A DNA stretch of 55,494 nt from Singulisphaera sp. GP187. GTDB lineage: Bacteria > Planctomycetota > UBA1135 > UBA2386. Location of the stretch: assembly GCA_945871815.1 (NCBI GenBank), contig CAMBXM010000005.1, positions 1 through 55,494 on the forward strand, read 5' to 3'. Shown here in pieces: positions 1-8,204 of this stretch. A program made the position numbers and the translations under genes. The notes beneath the pieces were generated by a model. The model had not been told where the DNA came from. It worked only from the letters and a program-made list of their open reading frames with translations, and ran no database searches. The number at the start of each line of letters is the position of its first letter. Position 1 is the stretch's first letter.

Positions 1-54
1 GCCTTCTGGGGGCGGCCTGCGGGTCGCCTGTTTTCTCGGGGATTTGGGGCGCGG

Positions 55-79
55 GTGTGGCCACGGAGTGTGGCCACGG
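55..79. repeat. 12-nt tandem direct repeat
   Basis: GTGTGGCCACGG occurs at 55-66 and again at 68-79, one base apart. Each copy contains the palindrome GTGGCCAC. It lies in the gene-free left edge, just before the tRNA fragment. No function can be assigned. Confidence 0.6.
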
Positions 80-168
80 CGTCCTGCGGTGTTTCCGGCG
101 AATGCATCGTGCGGCCGACAATATGGCGTTTAGAGGCCAAATGCAACTCATGCACATCAGCGTCCAAA

Positions 169-219
<51 letters not shown>

Positions 220-273
220 TCCAAAGCTCGGCGGCAACGTTCCGTTGTCGTCGGGCTTTGTCGTTTCTGGCGG

Positions 274-309
274 CCACCCCAGCGCCAGGCTCCACCCCAG
301 CGCCAGGCT
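274..309. repeat. Two tandem copies of an 18-nt unit
   Basis: CCACCCCAGCGCCAGGCT is present at 274-291 and 292-309, directly abutting. It sits between the tRNA-Asp fragment and the first gene. It is not CRISPR-like, because there are no spacers. It may simply be a small duplication. Confidence 0.7.
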
Positions 310-481
310 CCAGGATGAGGCACTCCTAGGGAAGCGGACCACCACCCGCGGCGGGGCGAGCCAGACGTGCGGGGCCAGAATCGCGGGCTCGACGCCTATG
401 CCTACTGGTGGAGGCACGTCTTGGTTGGCGCGCGGCTGCCATGTTGGTCGCACAGTGCGACGGTGAGGCAGGGCCGAAGAT

Positions 482-985
482 GTGTGCATGAGGAACCTGA
501 CCAAGAACCGCCTCTCGGAGCTCAAGGCTCGACCGACTACCTTGCCAAAGCAGGACCCGTACGCAGACGCGCACAAGCCGTCCGGGGTGGTGACATGCAC
601 CGCCTGCCATGCGTTCCACGAGCGCGGTCACTGGAAGTGGGGCGCAGTTCCGTCCGGGGCCTCGACGGCGCTTTGCCCGGCGTGCCGGCGGATCAAGGAT
701 CGCTGTCCAGCGCACGTGCTCAGGCTCGACGGCGTGCCGAAGGACCGGCGGCAGGAACTGGTCGCTCTGGTCCATCGCGTTGCGGAGGAAGAGTGCCGCG
801 ACCACCCGCTTGAACGGCTGATGAGCCTCGAGGACGCCGCGGACCTGATCGAGATCCGGACCACGGGAGCGCAGTTGCCGCGGCGTTTGCGGGCTTCGAT
901 CGCGCGTGCGTTCCGGCAACGCTTTGCGTCGAAGTTCAGCGCGGAACACAGTGCGATGACCTGGAAGGCCGCAGCCCCACACTGA
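482..985 (+). CDS. BCAM0308-like small zinc-binding protein
   Basis: 167 aa, or 165 aa if the second ATG at 488 is used; both are in frame and the choice is open. Residues ~38-72 carry two Cys pairs, C-T-A-C and C-P-A-C-R-R-I, around the sequence GHWKWG. This is the pattern of a treble-clef-like zinc site. The order zinc site, then an ELVALVHRVAEEE helix with HPLERLM, then a C-terminal α/β half matches my memory of the BCAM0308 family, whose function is not established. A link to translation or RNA binding has been suggested only by the fold type. It is followed after 23 nt by the convergent ppk1. It is the first intact gene right of the tRNA fragment. Confidence 0.65.
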   Translation: MCMRNLTKNRLSELKARPTTLPKQDPYADAHKPSGVVTCTACHAFHERGHWKWGAVPSGASTALCPACRRIKDRCPAHVLRLDGVPKDRRQELVALVHRVAEEECRDHPLERLMSLEDAADLIEIRTTGAQLPRRLRASIARAFRQRFASKFSAEHSAMTWKAAAPH

Positions 986-1008
986 GGGCGCGGTGGCTTC
1001 CGGGTGAT

Positions 1009-3399
1009 TCAGCGCCGACGCTTGCCGCGTCCCTTCTTGCCTGGCGAAGCGGCGGCCTCGGTGGCGGCGGCGATTTGCTTTTGTGCGAGCTCCAGCAGCA
1101 CCACTTGGCTTCGAAGCAAGGGTTCGCCTGCCTTTGGCACGAGGCGCTCACTGCGACCATCCGGCAGCACTCGGTGCGACTTGATGTTGTCGGCGAGTGA
1201 GATGCCGAGGACTTCGTCGATGAGTCGCTTCTTCAGGGCCGGCTCCGTCACCTGCACGGCGACTTCCACGCGGCGATCGAGATTGCGGACCATCCAGTCG
1301 GCTGACGACAGGTAGACGAGTGGAACACCTGCATTCTCGAAGTAGTAGATGCGGCTGTGTTCCAGGAAGCGGTCGACAAGGGCCCTCACCTGGATGTTGT
1401 CGCTGAGCCCTGGCACACCAGGGCGCAGGATGCAGATGCCGCGCACACACAGCTGGATCTCGACGCCGGCGCGCGAGGCCTCGTACAGCGCGAGGATGAT
1501 CTGGGGGTCGGCGAGGTTGTTCAGCTTGGCGCGGATCGCGGCCGGCTTGCCCGCCTTCTTGTTGTCGATCTCCTTCTGGATCAGCGCCACGATGCGGTCG
1601 CGCATCGTGAACGGTGCAACCAACAAGTGCTCCATCGGCGGCACTCGGGCGTAGCCGGTGATCATGTTGAGCGTTTCGGCGACTTCCTCACCGACGTCCG
1701 CGCGCGCAGTCAAGACACCGACGTCGGTGTAGAGGCGCGCCGAGGTCGGGTTGTAGTTGCCGGTGCCGATGTGGCAATAACGCTTCATGCCGTCATCCTC
1801 GCGGCGGACGACCAGCGTGACCTTGGCGTGCGTCTTCATGCCGACGATGCCGTAGACGACGTGCACGCCCGCCTTCTCCATCCGCCGCGCCCATTGGATG
1901 TTGGCTTCTTCGTCGAAGCGTGCCTTCAGCTCGACGACGACGGTGATCTGCTTGCGTTGCTGCGCCGCCTCGATCAGCGCATCCAGCATCGGGCTCTTGT
2001 TGCCAGCGCGATAGATCGTCTGCTTGATCGCCAGCACCTTGGGGTCGCGCGCTGCGAGGCAGACAAAGTCCTCGACGGACGAGAATGACTCGTACGGATG
2101 GTGCAGCAGCACATCGCCGTCGCGAAGGTCCGAGAACATCTCGTCTGGGTTGGTCCACTGGATCGCCTTCACAGGCTGCACCGGTGGGTCGCGCAGTTCG
2201 GGTGCTTCGATGTTCTGATACAGCTCCATCAAGCGACCGAGGTTGACCGGGCCGTCGCAGTAGTAGACGTCGTCGTGCTCGATGCCGAACGCGCGAACGA
2301 AGCGATCGACGATTTCCGGGTGCCCGCCGCGGTCGATCTCCATGCGCACTGGTTCGCCCCGGCGACGCTTGACCAGTTCGCGCTCGATCGAGCTCATCAA
2401 GTCAGTTGCTTGCACTTCATCGACGTCGATGTTGCTGTCGCGCGTGACGCGGAAACTGCACGAATGCAGCACTTCAAGGCCCGGGAACAGCTCGCGCAGG
2501 TGGGCCTGCACGATGTCGGCCGTGAAGACGTAGACGCGCTTGCCATCCTGGTCGGGAAGTCGCGTGATGCGCGGCAGAACGCGCGGCACCTGCACGACGG
2601 CGATGCGATGCGTCTTGCGCGCCTGACGCGGGTCGAGCAGCAGAACCGCAAGGTTCAGCGACTTGTTGAGCAACACCGGAAACGGGTGCGACGGATCGAC
2701 CGCGAGCGGCGTCAGCACGGGGTAGATCTCGCGCTGGAACTGCGTATCGACCCATTCGCGTTGTGCTGCAGTCAGCCCACGCATTGGCTTGATGTCGATT
2801 CCGGACCGGGCCAGCGCGGGTACGAGTTGTTCGAGCCAGGTGCGATGCAGATCCGCCGAGAAGGTGCGCGCTTGATCCCGTATCCGTTCGAGTTCGTCGA
2901 GCGGCTTCAGACCATCGGGGTTCTCGCCCTGCAAGTTGGCATCGAGCAGTTCCATGATGCCCGCGACGCGGACTTCGAAGAACTCGTCGAGGTTCTGGCT
3001 GGCGATCGCGAGGAACTTCACGCGTTCGAGCAGCGGCACCGTCTCGTTGCTGGCCTCGGCGAGTACCCGGCGATTGAACGCAAGCCACGACAACTCGCGG
3101 TTGCCGAACAGCATCGACCGCTCCATCGACGCGAGCGGCATCGACTCTGGCGGGACGTGGTTCTTTGGCGGGCTCCCATCGCCGCCAATGGGTGGCGCCA
3201 GACCGACGCCACTGGCACCGGCATCGCCGCCGACGACGACCGGGAGTGAGCTCGGGCTAGGCTCGCCACTGCCCGGCGCTCCATTGGCACCCTGAGGACC
3301 GACGCCATGCCCGCTCGGCGAATCAGGTTGGCGGAAGAGACGCGGCGCCTCCTCTGGGATGCGCGTGCGTGGCTCAAACTCGAAGCTGGCGTCGGTCAT
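1009..3399 (-). CDS. ppk1: Polyphosphate kinase 1
   Basis: PPK1 polymerises the γ-phosphate of ATP into polyphosphate through a phosphohistidine intermediate. With the ATG at 3399 the protein has 796 aa; the family is usually ~690-720. The typical PPK N-terminus (FGNRELSWLAFNRRVL) begins near residue 92, so residues 1-91 are an added Pro/Gly-rich, probably disordered tail. The phospholipase-D-like catalytic half is intact, with GMKTHAKVTLVVRR containing His524 (the likely phosphorylated His) and LEHSRIYYF containing His681. The adenine-binding N and head (CHAD-like) domains are also recognisable (HPFPVLLNKSLN, HPYESFSSVEDF). An upstream ATG at 3585 exists but would overlap the pilT start. Met92 is another possible start. 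It is transcribed divergently from pilT. Confidence 0.95.
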   Translation of the reverse strand: MTDASFEFEPRTRIPEEAPRLFRQPDSPSGHGVGPQGANGAPGSGEPSPSSLPVVVGGDAGASGVGLAPPIGGDGSPPKNHVPPESMPLASMERSMLFGNRELSWLAFNRRVLAEASNETVPLLERVKFLAIASQNLDEFFEVRVAGIMELLDANLQGENPDGLKPLDELERIRDQARTFSADLHRTWLEQLVPALARSGIDIKPMRGLTAAQREWVDTQFQREIYPVLTPLAVDPSHPFPVLLNKSLNLAVLLLDPRQARKTHRIAVVQVPRVLPRITRLPDQDGKRVYVFTADIVQAHLRELFPGLEVLHSCSFRVTRDSNIDVDEVQATDLMSSIERELVKRRRGEPVRMEIDRGGHPEIVDRFVRAFGIEHDDVYYCDGPVNLGRLMELYQNIEAPELRDPPVQPVKAIQWTNPDEMFSDLRDGDVLLHHPYESFSSVEDFVCLAARDPKVLAIKQTIYRAGNKSPMLDALIEAAQQRKQITVVVELKARFDEEANIQWARRMEKAGVHVVYGIVGMKTHAKVTLVVRREDDGMKRYCHIGTGNYNPTSARLYTDVGVLTARADVGEEVAETLNMITGYARVPPMEHLLVAPFTMRDRIVALIQKEIDNKKAGKPAAIRAKLNNLADPQIILALYEASRAGVEIQLCVRGICILRPGVPGLSDNIQVRALVDRFLEHSRIYYFENAGVPLVYLSSADWMVRNLDRRVEVAVQVTEPALKKRLIDEVLGISLADNIKSHRVLPDGRSERLVPKAGEPLLRSQVVLLELAQKQIAAATEAAASPGKKGRGKRRR

Positions 3400-3578
3400 G
3401 GTTGCAGCGGGAGATTGCACCCGCCGCCATCCTCGGTTGGGAGGGGGGGATGCTATCTTCATCGACGCTTCTTGTTCCAGATGGGGACTACCGTAATCAA
3501 GAAGTCCCAAACCCTGGTCGATCCCGGGGTTCTGGATCTGGGTCGGTTTCGATCGCGAAACTGGGAGGAAGCGCTTCG

Positions 3579-4766
3579 GTGTCACTCAGCATTCAGCAAA
3601 TTTTGCAGGACATGGTTCGTGGCGGGGCCTCAGACCTCCATCTCAAGGCCGGCAACTTCCCGGGCTTCCGCGTCGACGGGGAGATCCGAGCACAACCGAG
3701 CTACGGTCAGATCACGCCGGAGCTTGCGGCCGAACTGGTCCGCCAGTTGATGAACGAGGAGCAGTGGGAGCGGTTCGAGAAGGACCACGACCTCGACTTC
3801 TCCTACGCGCTCCCCGGGGTTGCCCGCTTCCGCGTCAACGCGTTGATGCAGCGCGAAGCGTGCGGTCTGGTGGTTCGCCAGATTCCGGACCGCATCCCGA
3901 ATGCGCGGCAGCTCGGTTTGCCGCAGATCTGCCTCGATCTCGCCGGTAAGCCGCGCGGTCTCGTGCTCGTGACCGGTCCGACCGGCTCGGGCAAGTCGAC
4001 GACGTTGGCAGCAATGCTCGACTACATCAATGAGAACGAGAGCGGCCACATCCTCACGATGGAGGATCCACTCGAGTTCGTGCACAACGACAAGAAGTGC
4101 TACATCACGCAACGTCAGGTCGGTCAGGACACGGCGTCCTTCCGCGAAGGCCTGCGTCGCGCCCTGCGCCAGGATCCAGATGTGATTCTGATCGGTGAGA
4201 TGCGCGACCTCGAGACCATCTCGATGGCGATCACCGCGGCCGAGACGGGACACTTGGTGTTCGGAACGCTGCACACGACCAGCGCGATTTCCACCATCGA
4301 CCGCATCGTCGATGTGTTTCCGACCGATGCGCAGCAGCAGGTTCGCGTCCAACTGTCCTCGACGCTGCAGGGCGTCATCAGTCAGACGCTGGTGTCCAAA
4401 GTCGGCGGTGGTCGCGTGGCAGCCCGCGAGATCCTGGTGGCGACCGATGCCGTTCGGTCGCTGATTCGCGAGGCCAAGACCGCGCAGATGCTCAACATAA
4501 TGCAGACCGGCCGCGCCTACGGCATGGGCACGTTGGAGGACGAGCTGCTGAAGCTGGTCGCCGACGGGTTGGTCACGCCTGACGATGCGATTGGCAAGGC
4601 CAACCGGCCAGAAGACGTGCGTCGCCGCCTCGGAGAATCGCCGCAGCGTGCAGGCCAGCCGGCCGCCGCGGGCGCCGCGACGACGCCGCGGACCGGGGCC
4701 GCTGCGCCCGCGGCTCCGACCACTCCCGCCGGCCGCCCGATGGGCGTGATCGGCGTTCGCCGCTGA
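3579..4766 (+). CDS. pilT: Type IV pilus retraction ATPase PilT
   Basis: 395 aa from a GTG at 3579, preceded at 3563-3571 by the strong ribosome-binding site GGGAGGAAG. Upstream ATGs would place the start inside the ppk1 leader and add residues foreign to the family. The N-terminal PAS-like half starts SLSIQQILQDMVRGGASDLHLK. The Walker A motif is GPTGSGKS at ~133-140. MEDPLEF, the Asp box and IGEMRD (Walker B, ~205) follow, then the His box GTLHTTSA. The order and spacing match PilT rather than PilB. PilT hydrolyses ATP at the inner membrane to depolymerise pilin and drive twitching. The last ~50 residues are an Ala/Pro-rich tail not typical of PilT. No other pilus genes are in the window. 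Confidence 0.94.
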   Translation: MSLSIQQILQDMVRGGASDLHLKAGNFPGFRVDGEIRAQPSYGQITPELAAELVRQLMNEEQWERFEKDHDLDFSYALPGVARFRVNALMQREACGLVVRQIPDRIPNARQLGLPQICLDLAGKPRGLVLVTGPTGSGKSTTLAAMLDYINENESGHILTMEDPLEFVHNDKKCYITQRQVGQDTASFREGLRRALRQDPDVILIGEMRDLETISMAITAAETGHLVFGTLHTTSAISTIDRIVDVFPTDAQQQVRVQLSSTLQGVISQTLVSKVGGGRVAAREILVATDAVRSLIREAKTAQMLNIMQTGRAYGMGTLEDELLKLVADGLVTPDDAIGKANRPEDVRRRLGESPQRAGQPAAAGAATTPRTGAAAPAAPTTPAGRPMGVIGVRR

Positions 4767-5142
4767 ACGACAGCGGCGCCAGGTCACATTCCATGCACCC
4801 GTAGGGGTCGCTGCGCTGTGCGCTTGTTGAGCGCGGCGCAGGGCCTCGTCAAGGCGGCGGGCGACATCGTCTTCGATGTCGCCCGCCTGAGCGAGCTGAT
4901 CGCGCAGCCCTCTGATTGTGGCCGCAAACGCACCGCCGAACCGCGAGCACGGGTCACCGTCGCGAGCCTGCAACTCGGGGGTGCGGCGATGAACCACGTC
5001 GAGCTCGCCGTCGGGCCGGAGTGACACGTCGGTGTCTGATGGGGTCGCGTCCCGAGCAGCGGAACCCGAGGTGACGCTGGTCTCTACCGCTGACTACAGG
5101 ATGCCGTCTGCGTACCGGGTGAGTCCTTGATCGAGGCCAGCG
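4767..5142. other. Convergent intergenic gap
   Basis: The 376-nt gap between pilT and rdgB holds the perfect hairpin at 4856-4887. A short minus-strand frame starts at 5027 (MSLRPDGEL...) and has a helix-like stretch, but it runs on antisense through pilT without stopping, so I do not call it a gene. Nothing else is seen. Confidence 0.4.
4856..4887. terminator. 14-bp perfect hairpin between convergent pilT and rdgB
   Basis: GGCGGGCGACATCG (4856-4869) and its exact reverse complement (4874-4887) flank the loop TCTT. It lies ~90 nt after the pilT stop and ~255 nt after the rdgB stop on the other strand, in a gene-poor gap. No T-tract follows, so the termination role rests on position and stem strength only. 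Confidence 0.5.
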
Positions 5143-5769
5143 TCAGTTCGCCAGCAGCGATGGGTCCTGCTGCAGTCGCTGTAGCAGCTCTCTCAGGGCA
5201 TTGCCGCGGTGGCTGAGAGCGTCTTTGCGGCTGGCGTCGAGCTCCGCAAAGGTTGTGGGCGTGGCGTCCTTGTGGAATGCGAGCGGTACGAATGCCGGGT
5301 CGTAGCCGAAGCCGCCGTGGCCGTGCGGCGAGCGCAACAGCACGCCGTCGCAGCGGCCTTCGACTGCGAGTCGCACCGCGCCGTCCTTGCCGCAGAGGCA
5401 AAGGCTGCAGACGAAGTGCGCGCCGCGCTGCTCGTCTGGAACCGCGCGCAGTTCGTCGAGGAGGCGCAGCAGGCGGCCGCGGTCATCGAGCCCCTCGCCC
5501 CCGTAGCGCGCGCTGAGCACACCGGGACGGCCACCGAGTGCGTCGACGCAGAGCCCAGAGTCGTCAGCGAGGGCTACTCCGCCGGCTGCAATCGCCAAGC
5601 TCTGCGCTTTCTTGCGCGCGTTGCCGGCGAAGTCCGGTTGGTCCTCGATCGGGTTCCACGGCCTCGTCAGCTCCTGCGGTGTGCGCAAGCGGACACCAAG
5701 TGGCGCCAGCATGCGCTCGAGCTCGGCGAGCTTCTTCTTGTTGCCGGTGGCGATCCAGAGTTCGCGCAT
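5143..5769 (-). CDS. rdgB: XTP/dITP pyrophosphatase (RdgB/HAM1)
   Basis: 208 aa, standard length for the family, from the ATG at 5769. It hydrolyses non-canonical purine triphosphates (dITP, XTP) to monophosphates and so protects DNA. Family signatures are visible: the N-terminal WIATGNKKKLAEL (nucleotide binding), LADDSGLCVDALGGRPGVLSARY in the middle, GFGYDPAFVP, and C-terminal SHRGNALREL. It lies 17 nt behind the rph stop on the same strand. The rph-rdgB pair is a common arrangement, so co-transcription is likely. Confidence 0.95.
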   Translation of the reverse strand: MRELWIATGNKKKLAELERMLAPLGVRLRTPQELTRPWNPIEDQPDFAGNARKKAQSLAIAAGGVALADDSGLCVDALGGRPGVLSARYGGEGLDDRGRLLRLLDELRAVPDEQRGAHFVCSLCLCGKDGAVRLAVEGRCDGVLLRSPHGHGGFGYDPAFVPLAFHKDATPTTFAELDASRKDALSHRGNALRELLQRLQQDPSLLAN

Positions 5770-5786
5770 CGCCACCCTGTCGCGGC

Positions 5787-6614
5787 TCAGAGCCCGAGAA
5801 TCTGCTTCTGCGCAGCGACGATCTGGGCGCAGCCGGCTTGGCCCATCGCCAGCATGGCCTGGAACTGATCGATCGCGAACGGCCGTCGCTCGGCGGCACC
5901 TTGGACTTCGACGATGCGGCCATCGGCGGCGCAGACGATGTTGAGGTCGACGTCGGCCGTGCTGTCTTCCCCGAAATCGAGGTCGGCGACGATCTGGTCG
6001 TCGACGAGTCCGACCGAGGTCGCGCCTACGAGTCCGCGCAGCGGCCAGGTGCGCAGTTGGCGTTGTTCCTCCATCCACAGCAGCGCGTCGTAGAGCGCCA
6101 CGATCGAGCCGTTGATCGCGGTCGTGCGCGTGCCGCCGTCGGCTGAGAGCACGTCGCAGTCGACCCACAGTGTCACTTCCGGGAGCACTGCGAGGTCGAG
6201 TGCACAACGCAGCGCGCGACCAACCATGCGCTGGATCTCCTGAGTGCGACCGTCGAGCGGGCGGCCCGTGCGACCTTCACGTGGCTTTCGCGGTTGGCCA
6301 GCCGACGGCAGCATCGAGTACTCTGCCGTGAGCCAACCGCCAGGCTGTTTCTTGTACATCCACGGCGGCACTTGCTCCTGAACGCTGACCGTGCAGAGCA
6401 CGCGCGTGCGGCCGCATTCGGCGAGTACTGAGCCAGGAATCTGGTCCGTGAAGGCGCGGGTGAAAGTGATCGGCCGGAGCTGATCCAGCAGGCGTCCGTT
6501 CTTGCGAGTCAGGGCAGGGTCCTCGGCGAGGTCGTGGCGGCGTGAAGTGGGCCGGGCACAGTAGCGATCTGGCGACGGCCGTCCACGCTGCGGTGGCCGG
6601 GCCGGTTGGACCAT
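5787..6614 (-). CDS. rph: Ribonuclease PH
   Basis: A phosphorolytic 3'-5' exoribonuclease that trims tRNA 3' ends. From the only standard start codon (ATG 6614) it has 275 aa, but the family is ~240 aa. RNase PH sequence begins only at residue ~36 (RKNGRLLDQLRPITFTR). A CTG at 6512, preceded by GAGGA at seven bases, would give 241 aa and may be the true start. Core motifs are present: GSVLAECGRTRVLCTVSV, WLTAEYSMLP, GRTQEIQRMVGRALR, DCDVLSADGGTRTTAING and the C-terminal EVQGAAERRPF. It lies 11 nt downstream of the sensor/receiver gene and 17 nt ahead of rdgB, so the three look like one operon. Confidence 0.93.
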   Translation of the reverse strand: MVQPARPPQRGRPSPDRYCARPTSRRHDLAEDPALTRKNGRLLDQLRPITFTRAFTDQIPGSVLAECGRTRVLCTVSVQEQVPPWMYKKQPGGWLTAEYSMLPSAGQPRKPREGRTGRPLDGRTQEIQRMVGRALRCALDLAVLPEVTLWVDCDVLSADGGTRTTAINGSIVALYDALLWMEEQRQLRTWPLRGLVGATSVGLVDDQIVADLDFGEDSTADVDLNIVCAADGRIVEVQGAAERRPFAIDQFQAMLAMGQAGCAQIVAAQKQILGL

Positions 6615-6625
6615 TGGCGACGGTC

Positions 6626-8149
6626 TCAGGGCAATAGCGCGGCGGCCAGGGCGCGCCGCAGTTCATGCACGCCGAATGGCTTACGGATCTGCGTGACGCG
6701 CTGCAGGAGGTCCGGCGCCAACACGAGTTGCTGGTCGAGTTCGGACAAAACGAACACGCGCATATCCGGGCAGAGTCTGGCGACCGTGCTGGCCAGCAAG
6801 TCACCAGCGTCAAGGCGCGCGGCCTGGTCGACCACAAGCACTTCGAAGCGGTCCGGCGTCGCCTGGATCAGCGATCGTGCTGCGGCGCCATCGGAGCAGG
6901 CAAACACCGAGCGGCCCTGTGCCTTCAGTTCGCTGGCCAACATCGAACGAACGGCGGGATCCCCTTCGATCACCAGGACGCCGCCATAGCGGTGGCGACG
7001 CGGGATCGACACCGTCCGGTCCGCGTCCACTTTGGTCATGCCGAAGGCCGCGGGTGCCGCGGCGAGATCGGCGGCGAGATCCATCTCGTGCTGCGCTTGT
7101 TCCGTCGCCGATCGCTCGTCGGACGCTGGCACAACATCTGCGGTGGGCGCGGTTGCCGGAGTTGCGGCCGCCCAGTCCGGGGTCTGCAGCGGGATGCGTA
7201 GCAGTGCGCGTGCTTCATGCCCAGGCTCGTGTACGAAGGCAACGGTGCCGCCGAGCGCGCGGAGCACGTTTTGGGCAGCGCAGCGAGCGACGAGGAACCC
7301 GACCGTCGGTGCGGTTGCTGACGCCATCGAATCCGGGGCTTCGTCGCGTTCGAGGGTCAGTTCGATCAAGGCGAGTGGCATGTCGCTATCGAAGCCCGGC
7401 TCGACTTGGATCGACAACCGCATCGCCGGGCGTTCCAGGTGGCGCAGAGCCTTGCAGGTAAACGTCAGCGCAGCGACGAGTTCGTCCTGACTGCCGCGGA
7501 GGGACAGTGAGGTCTGCGGCAGATTCCATGCGATCTGGAGGCCGAGTGCGGTGGTGCTGAGTTCATCGCGAAGATCGGTCAGCAGGAGGTCGATCGCTGT
7601 GACTCCCACAGTCGGCGGCAGCGCGCGCGCGTAGGCTTGGACCTTGTCGTGAAATCGGCGCAGGCGCCGGACGGCGAGCCAGAGACTCTCGACGCCATAG
7701 GTCTCCGCCCTGAGGACGGGCGCGGACTCGATCAACTGAAACGTGCCGCCCTCGATGCCCGAGACGATCGTGGCCAGTTCCTTCGACAGCCATTGCGCCA
7801 GGTCGCGAGGTGCGGGTGCGAGCGAAGTCTGCTCGGCGGTGGCCTCGTGGGCGCGTCGCGCCCGATCGTCGGAGGCGTCGTGGGCTGCGTCCGTTGCCGC
7901 TTGCCGCAGTGCCGAGATCTCTGCCTTGAGGCTGGCGACCATGCGGGCCGTTCGCTCGCGCTGGGCCGCGAGTTCGGCGGTGGCATCGGCCTGCTGCGTA
8001 GCTGTTGCCCGGCCGAGTTCGAGCGAGGCCTGCTCACGGACTCGAGCGACCCTGCGGCGCGCGAGCCCCAAAGCGGCGACGGCCGCGAGGATCGCGCCGG
8101 CGAGCGAGTAGGCCAATTCGATCACGGGAGAGTCGGGAGAACGCAGCAA
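6626..8149 (-). CDS. Membrane-anchored degenerate histidine-kinase-like protein with receiver domain
   Basis: 507 aa. Residues ~9-32 form one membrane helix with an Arg-rich flank. Residues ~40-105 are an Ala/Arg/Glu-rich coiled coil. Residues ~115-330 follow the order of a dimerisation helix pair plus an HATPase-like fold, but the expected phospho-acceptor His is replaced (AQWLSKELATIVSG) and no clear N, G1 or G2 box is seen. A receiver domain occupies ~385-507. Its acid pocket reads VIEGD in place of the usual DD, the acceptor Asp is in VLVVDQAARLD, and the Lys is in IRKPF. It therefore looks like a pseudokinase fused to a possibly working receiver. It is first in a probable operon with rph and rdgB. 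Output and partner are unknown. Confidence 0.6.
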   Translation of the reverse strand: MLRSPDSPVIELAYSLAGAILAAVAALGLARRRVARVREQASLELGRATATQQADATAELAAQRERTARMVASLKAEISALRQAATDAAHDASDDRARRAHEATAEQTSLAPAPRDLAQWLSKELATIVSGIEGGTFQLIESAPVLRAETYGVESLWLAVRRLRRFHDKVQAYARALPPTVGVTAIDLLLTDLRDELSTTALGLQIAWNLPQTSLSLRGSQDELVAALTFTCKALRHLERPAMRLSIQVEPGFDSDMPLALIELTLERDEAPDSMASATAPTVGFLVARCAAQNVLRALGGTVAFVHEPGHEARALLRIPLQTPDWAAATPATAPTADVVPASDERSATEQAQHEMDLAADLAAAPAAFGMTKVDADRTVSIPRRHRYGGVLVIEGDPAVRSMLASELKAQGRSVFACSDGAAARSLIQATPDRFEVLVVDQAARLDAGDLLASTVARLCPDMRVFVLSELDQQLVLAPDLLQRVTQIRKPFGVHELRRALAAALLP

Positions 8150-8204
8150 CCTACAGAGCGAGTTGCTGCGTGTCGACCGCCACGTCGTTCATGGCCGTCA
8201 CGGC

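Noticed and set aside
8-14. GGGGGCG as the missing 5' acceptor strand of the tRNA-Asp
   Set aside because: It could pair with CGCCCTC with one wobble, but it is 155 nt before the anticodon arm and no D-arm follows. A chance match in G-rich DNA.
274-309. CRISPR-like repeat
   Set aside because: Only two copies, directly abutting, with no spacers and no cas genes.
2098-3249. Long plus-strand frame opposite ppk1, and one at 1357-2088
   Set aside because: Antisense to conserved PPK1 motifs; composition is typical of a shadow frame.
3630-5027. 465-codon minus-strand frame across pilT
   Set aside because: It runs antisense through the well-supported pilT. Its first ~100 residues look helix-like, but part of that comes from the perfect palindrome at 4856-4887.
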